DNA of 64,000 bases from Albidovulum sp. (lineage in GTDB: Bacteria > Pseudomonadota > Alphaproteobacteria > Rhodobacterales > Rhodobacteraceae): the NCBI GenBank assembly GCA_028823855.1, contig JAPPFL010000008.1, forward strand, positions 1 to 64,000, given 5' to 3'. Each line of letters begins with the position of its first letter. The first letter of the stretch is position 1. The notes beneath the pieces were generated by a model. The model did no database searches and had not been told where the DNA came from. It saw nothing but the letters and a program-made list of their open reading frames with translations. This document shows positions 60,501 through 64,000 of the stretch, one piece after another. Both the position numbers and the translations under genes were made by a program.

Positions 60501-60644
60501 CGACCGCAGTTGATCCCTTTGAAGTTGAAAGGGATGACGATCTTTGATCTCTCGCTTTCTCTCCTGTTTCTTCTCGGCCCAGACGAAAAACCGACCGCCC
60601 GAATTGCCGGGTATCCATCCTCCATGCAGTGCAATTGCGTCCAT
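57558..60644 (-). CDS. SNF2-family DEAD/DEAH helicase
   Basis: 1028 residues. The first about 450 hold the bacterial SNF2-associated region ([25 protein letters not shown]-like blocks). The motor follows: Walker A [16 protein letters not shown], motif Ia, motif II [29 protein letters not shown] (motif III), then helicase C domain with [28 protein letters not shown] and [25 protein letters not shown] (motifs V/VI). ATP-driven remodelling of protein-nucleic acid complexes, related to HepA/RapA. Followed by the SWIM gene with an 11 bp gap. Confidence 0.93.
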   Translation of the reverse strand: [1028 protein letters not shown]

Positions 60645-61348
60645 GCCGATTCAAGATTCTTTGATTTGCGCGACATTGCAGGCATATCTGCCTTTGATTT
60701 TGCCGAACACCCCCTAAATCAAGTATCACGACAAAGAATTTAAAATTTCGCCGTTCGACCGAATTAGGATTTTAATTGCGGCAAGTGTTGCGCTCGGATT
60801 TTGAAATCGGTGCGCGTATAGCTGCAATCGCCCGCATTTGGATCGAAAATCCCGATAGCTCCGAGATTGTCAGCGGAATCGGAGAACGGCTTGGCAATCG
60901 CGGCTTCGCTTGCAAACTATGGATTGGAGCTAGCGATTTCATTCGGAAAACAGGCGGTCGATGCTCGCAACTCGTAGATGGCGAGCCGATTGAAATCTTT
61001 ACCGGTCCAATGTCGGCGCAAATCGCTTTCATGCGAATTGTTCATAGCGCGCGAGTTCATCCGGTTCTTGAACCCGTCATCGGTTTGGAAATCGCGGGCT
61101 CGGTTTCGCCGGGCGTGGACATCGATTTGCAATCCTCTAAGCTCTGACAGGGAGCGCGATCATTCGCCGAAATAACGCGGGTTCGATTTGAGAAAAGGAG
61201 ACGGGTTTCGATTGCCTGCGTTCGGGATGCCTGCCGGCGAATAGTCCCCGACGTATTCTTGAACTTAAATTTCGAGCCGCGGCCCCTGCGACTATTTCCC
61301 GAAAATTTAGCGGTCGCAAAGAGTGCGGAATTTCAAGGAAGGAAGAGA
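60645..61348. other. Gene-poor stretch upstream of the SNF2 gene
   Basis: A 123-codon plus-strand frame (60776-61147, with VLRSDFEIGARIAAIARIW and KLWIGASDFIRKTGG) looks somewhat protein-like, but no family is recognised and its start is TTG. The SNF2/SWIM promoter should lie just above 60644. Confidence 0.35.
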
Positions 61349-62162
61349 ACTATTAGCGAATATAAATACTACGAAGTCCAGTCTATCGGCCGCAGGCATT
61401 CTCAAGATGAGATCGATGGTCTGGAGAATTTTTCTTCGCGCGCGGAAAATTCGGAGAGTAAATTCTCGGTGGAATACTCATACGGCGATTTTAGAGGAAT
61501 CCCGGAAAGCTAATGGAGAAATATTTCGATATCGGCTTGTACTATGCAAGCTGGGGAACGACTCAGCTATTGTTGCGATTTCCCAAGCGGCGATTCAACC
61601 TGGCGAAATCGATCCGTTCTCGAAGGAAATCGACTGGGTGACGATTTGGGAACACGGCGACAATATAATTGTCGATATTGATCCCTATAGAGAACACTTC
61701 GAATCATATCGCTACTGGGACGAGGAAGGGGGTCACCTGGATGGCATGGTTCCATTGCGAACCGCAGCCATGGCTGGCGACCTTCGGGTATTCTACTTGG
61801 TTTGGTTGGAAGCGATCGAGTGCGAGTTGCTTACAGATGAACATGTCGAACCGATTCCAGGTCTCGCTCCGCTGGGAGGGGCGTTGGAAGAATGCGCTCA
61901 TTTTTTCGAAAACGACGGAAGATTGGTCCGAGCCGCCGCGCAACAGCAGCCATACGAAGATTTTCCGTCCGACGAAATCGTAGCAAGCAGGATTGCGGAA
62001 ATTCCTGAAGCCCGGAAAAACGTATTGCTAGAACGGTTGATCAAGGGCGACAAAGGGGTCGCTGCCGAGCTAAGGAGAGCCATCGCGCCAAAGAGAATCA
62101 GCCAATCGCTGCGGAGGCGAACGGTTGGGGAGCTGCGCGCTATCGCAAAAAAACCGGGTTGA
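61349..62162 (+). pseudogene. Conserved protein with two frameshifts, near SNF2/SWIM genes
   Basis: Three frames together give a coherent protein of about 270 residues. SEYKYYEVQSIGRRHSQDEI ... EYSYGDFRG up to 61511, MEKYFDIGLYYASWGTTQLL to about 61603, then EIDPFSKEIDWVTIWEHGDN ... LRTAAMAGDLRVFYLVWLEA ... IPGLAPLGGALEECAHFF ... VGELRAIA to the stop. A single-base loss at 61511 (AGCTAATGG for AGC CTA ATG G) and another near 61603 would restore one frame. I recall an uncharacterised family with the same order found in diverse bacteria near SWIM/SNF2 genes. Function unknown. Confidence 0.6.
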
Positions 62163-62527
62163 TATGGATCGGTATTTGACGATTCGGCGCTGATCGGCAG
62201 GTCTAGGCTAGGCAGCCGGTCGGGAACTCGGCGATGAATTGTTAGCAGAATCCGTCAGGCGGCAGGCCGTCGCAGCCCCTGCGAAAAGGGTTTCCGTATC
62301 CGAAACTAGATCTGATCTTTCGGCCGGTTTCGAGGCGGTTCTTTGGGAATCGTTGACTCATTGCAAGCTTGCGTTCTCTGCTCGGCTGTCTCCTCGATGG
62401 ATAGAAACGATCTTTCAACCATTCAAAAGGCTTGATTGGAAAGGACAAGTTTCAATCCGCTTGCGATTGCAGCGCAAGTATTCGCGACATTCAAAAGCAG
62501 TGATTCTCGGCGTATGCGCGATTCCTG
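62163..62527. other. Gene-free stretch
   Basis: No recognisable gene on either strand downstream of dinB and of the frameshifted conserved gene. Confidence 0.4.
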
Positions 62528-63793
62528 CTACCGAAGCGACCGCCCGCGCAGAATTGCGCTGGACCCAAATTTTTTTCGGATCTCGTCGGTTGCCCTTTCG
62601 GCTTTGAAGCGCAATGCTTCCATAGGGTCGAGCAGGCTGCCGCCGTGCTCCTCCGACTCGACAATGTTCACTTCGCTGATGCCGACTCCGGCTAGGCGAA
62701 AGGGGCCGCGATTCTCTATTGTGCAGAATAATTTGTAGGCTTCGCCGAAAATCTTGTCCGCCATCTGTGTAGGAAGGTCCAGGCTGGTTCTTCGCGTCAG
62801 GATTGCGTGGTTGCATCTCTTCATCTTCAATGTAACCACGCGGCCGGCGCGACTCTTCGCTTTCGCTCTGTCGGATACGCGTTCGGATAGGCGCCAAATA
62901 TGGCCCTCCAAGATATCCGCCTCCGAAACGTCCTGCTCGAAAGTTGTTTCGCAAGAAATGCTCTTGACCGCCCGGTCAGGCTTGATTCGTCGCGCGTCCT
63001 CGCCGCGCGACAAGTGCCAGAGACTCGTGCCGATAGTTCCGAATTTTTTCGCAAGAGCTTTTTTGTCCCATCGACGCAAATCGCCGAAGGTGCTGATGCC
63101 TTCCCGTGCGAGCGCACCGCTGGTGCGCGCGCCGACGCCCCATATCAGCCCGACCGGCTTTTCGGCCAGGAACCGCATCGTTTCCTCTTTGCCGATGATC
63201 GAGAATCCGCGCGGCTTGTCCAGATCCGAGGCGACTTTCGCCAAAAACTTGTTGTGCGACAAACCGATCGAGGCGGTTATGCCGAGCTCCGTTTCCAGCC
63301 TGTTGGACAGTCGCGCGAGCAGTAGCGCCGGCGGCTCGTCGTGCAAGCGGGCAGTTCCCGTTAGATCAATAAATGCTTCGTCAAGCGATAGCGGCTCGAT
63401 TGCGGGAGTCAGCTCATCCATCATCTTTCGAATTTTTCGAGACGTATCCGAATACGCCTCCATTCTTGGACGAACCACTACGGCATCGGGGCACCTTTGA
63501 AGCGCTTTGAACATTGGCATGGCCGAATGCACGCCCTGGATACGAGCAATGTAGCAGGCTGTCGACACCACTCCTCGCTTTCGTCCGCCGACGATGACCG
63601 GCTTGTCCGCAAGGGAAGGATCGTCCCTTTTTTCGACTGCCGCGTAAAACGCGTCGCAGTCCATATGCGCGACAGATAAACGAAACAGTTCGGGATGCGC
63701 CGATACGCGAGGCGAACCGCACGCTGGACAGCGAGAGTCGCTGTCGAATTTATTCAGGCAGTCTCGGCAAAGGGATGGCATTTGCAATTCCAT
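62528..63793 (-). CDS. dinB: DNA polymerase IV
   Basis: Y-family translesion polymerase. 421 residues, longer than E. coli DinB (351), because of an N-terminal zinc-finger-like stretch LCRDCLNKF, CPACGSP seen in alphaproteobacterial forms. Catalytic Asp in VAHMDCDAFYAAVE and the SLDEAFIDLTG pair are intact, as is the steric/finger region STACYIARIQGVHSAMPM. Little-finger domain from about 285. ATG 63793 or 63781. SOS-type regulation cannot be judged: no clear LexA box seen upstream. Confidence 0.94.
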   Translation of the reverse strand: MELQMPSLCRDCLNKFDSDSRCPACGSPRVSAHPELFRLSVAHMDCDAFYAAVEKRDDPSLADKPVIVGGRKRGVVSTACYIARIQGVHSAMPMFKALQRCPDAVVVRPRMEAYSDTSRKIRKMMDELTPAIEPLSLDEAFIDLTGTARLHDEPPALLLARLSNRLETELGITASIGLSHNKFLAKVASDLDKPRGFSIIGKEETMRFLAEKPVGLIWGVGARTSGALAREGISTFGDLRRWDKKALAKKFGTIGTSLWHLSRGEDARRIKPDRAVKSISCETTFEQDVSEADILEGHIWRLSERVSDRAKAKSRAGRVVTLKMKRCNHAILTRRTSLDLPTQMADKIFGEAYKLFCTIENRGPFRLAGVGISEVNIVESEEHGGSLLDPMEALRFKAERATDEIRKKFGSSAILRGRSLR

Positions 63794-63896
63794 AGGCGCG
63801 AAACGTCGGGTTTGTCGCCCGAATTCATTCTATTCGCCTACTGCTATCAATTCTAGGAAAATCGAATCGGCTAATTCGCAAAAATGGTCAAATCCA

Positions 63897-64000
63897 TTAG
63901 GGAAGCCCGGCGAGTATTTTCTTGGCGGCATCGACCGGATTTTTCGCCTCGATGATCGGCCTTCCGACAACGATGTGGTCCACTCCGGCGTTGATTGCCG
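63897..64000 (-). CDS. pyrF: Orotidine 5'-phosphate decarboxylase, C-terminal end
   Basis: The minus strand reads, from the window edge, 33 codons then TAA at 63897-63899. They spell AGVDHIVVGRPIIEAKNPV then AAKKIL, the last beta strand and helix of the OMP decarboxylase barrel, in which VVGRPI binds the phosphate. The rest lies outside the window. Final step of UMP synthesis. Confidence 0.75.
   Translation of the reverse strand, partial: AINAGVDHIVVGRPIIEAKNPVDAAKKILAGLP

Noticed and set aside
60776..61147. 123-residue plus-strand frame with TTG start
   Set aside because: Some protein-like composition but no family, weak start and surrounded by eroded DNA; recorded only in the region note.

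Overview
The window is bacterial, and gene content and gene order point to an alphaproteobacterium. The supporting orders are rsmB - heparinase-like - purH, rbfA - truB, and rpsO - pnp, with mutL, dapB, lspA and a DUF3035-type lipoprotein nearby. I cannot assign a genus. Most genes are housekeeping or central metabolism in moderate-GC DNA. The first 5 kb is different: it is GC-rich in two blocks and made of broken mobile elements. Across the whole window there are unusually many decayed genes, carrying frameshifts, in-frame stops or truncations, and several 0.4-2.5 kb stretches hold no intact gene. That looks like a genome losing genes, or an assembly with indel errors; the sequence alone cannot separate these.

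Layout. 1-5.0 kb: IS1634-type transposase remnant, serine-recombinase tail, IS630 tail, frameshifted DUF3800 gene, and a 1.6 kb IS with perfect 15 bp terminal inverted repeats and a frameshifted transposase. 5.5-13.4 kb: glpK diverges from a formaldehyde-detoxification group (frmA, an MbfA-type membrane ferritin, fghA), followed on the minus strand by a double SnoaL-like protein and an MFS carrier. 13.6-17.8 kb: solitary cytosine-5 DNA methyltransferase, zapE/AFG1-type ATPase overlapping an RluA-family pseudouridine synthase, and an ATC-hydrolase-like protein. 18-25.8 kb (minus): pnp, rpsO, a fluoroacetate-dehalogenase-like hydrolase, a dead ZIP transporter, DUF1643, truB and rbfA. 25.9-38.2 kb: dapB, a decayed DUF1674 gene, rsmB, heparinase-like, purH, lipoprotein, lspA, a split sulfopyruvate decarboxylase (alpha/beta), a solitary M16 peptidase with an altered zinc ligand, and mutL on the opposite strand.

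38.6-50.1 kb (plus): formate dehydrogenase alpha subunit, then a compact operon of acyl-CoA synthetase, LivG, LivH, LivM, periplasmic binding protein, LivF, a DUF6958-like protein and a PaaK-like ligase. This looks like uptake of an organic acid coupled to CoA activation. 50.4-64 kb: tRNA-Val(GAC), a secreted endonuclease/exonuclease/phosphatase-family protein, a 2.5 kb degraded tract, a DUF4389 membrane protein, an N-formylglutamate amidohydrolase, a SWIM-domain protein paired with a 1028-residue SNF2 helicase, a twice-frameshifted conserved gene, dinB, and the C-terminal end of pyrF.

Functional links: frmA, fghA and fdhA together give a route from formaldehyde via S-formylglutathione to formate and CO2. 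The Liv-type transporter and its two flanking CoA ligases form one transport-activation unit. SNF2 plus SWIM form a nucleic-acid remodelling pair. I found no CRISPR array and no clear defence island. The strongest candidates for something under-described are the transporter-ligase operon with its DUF6958-like protein and the SNF2/SWIM cluster.
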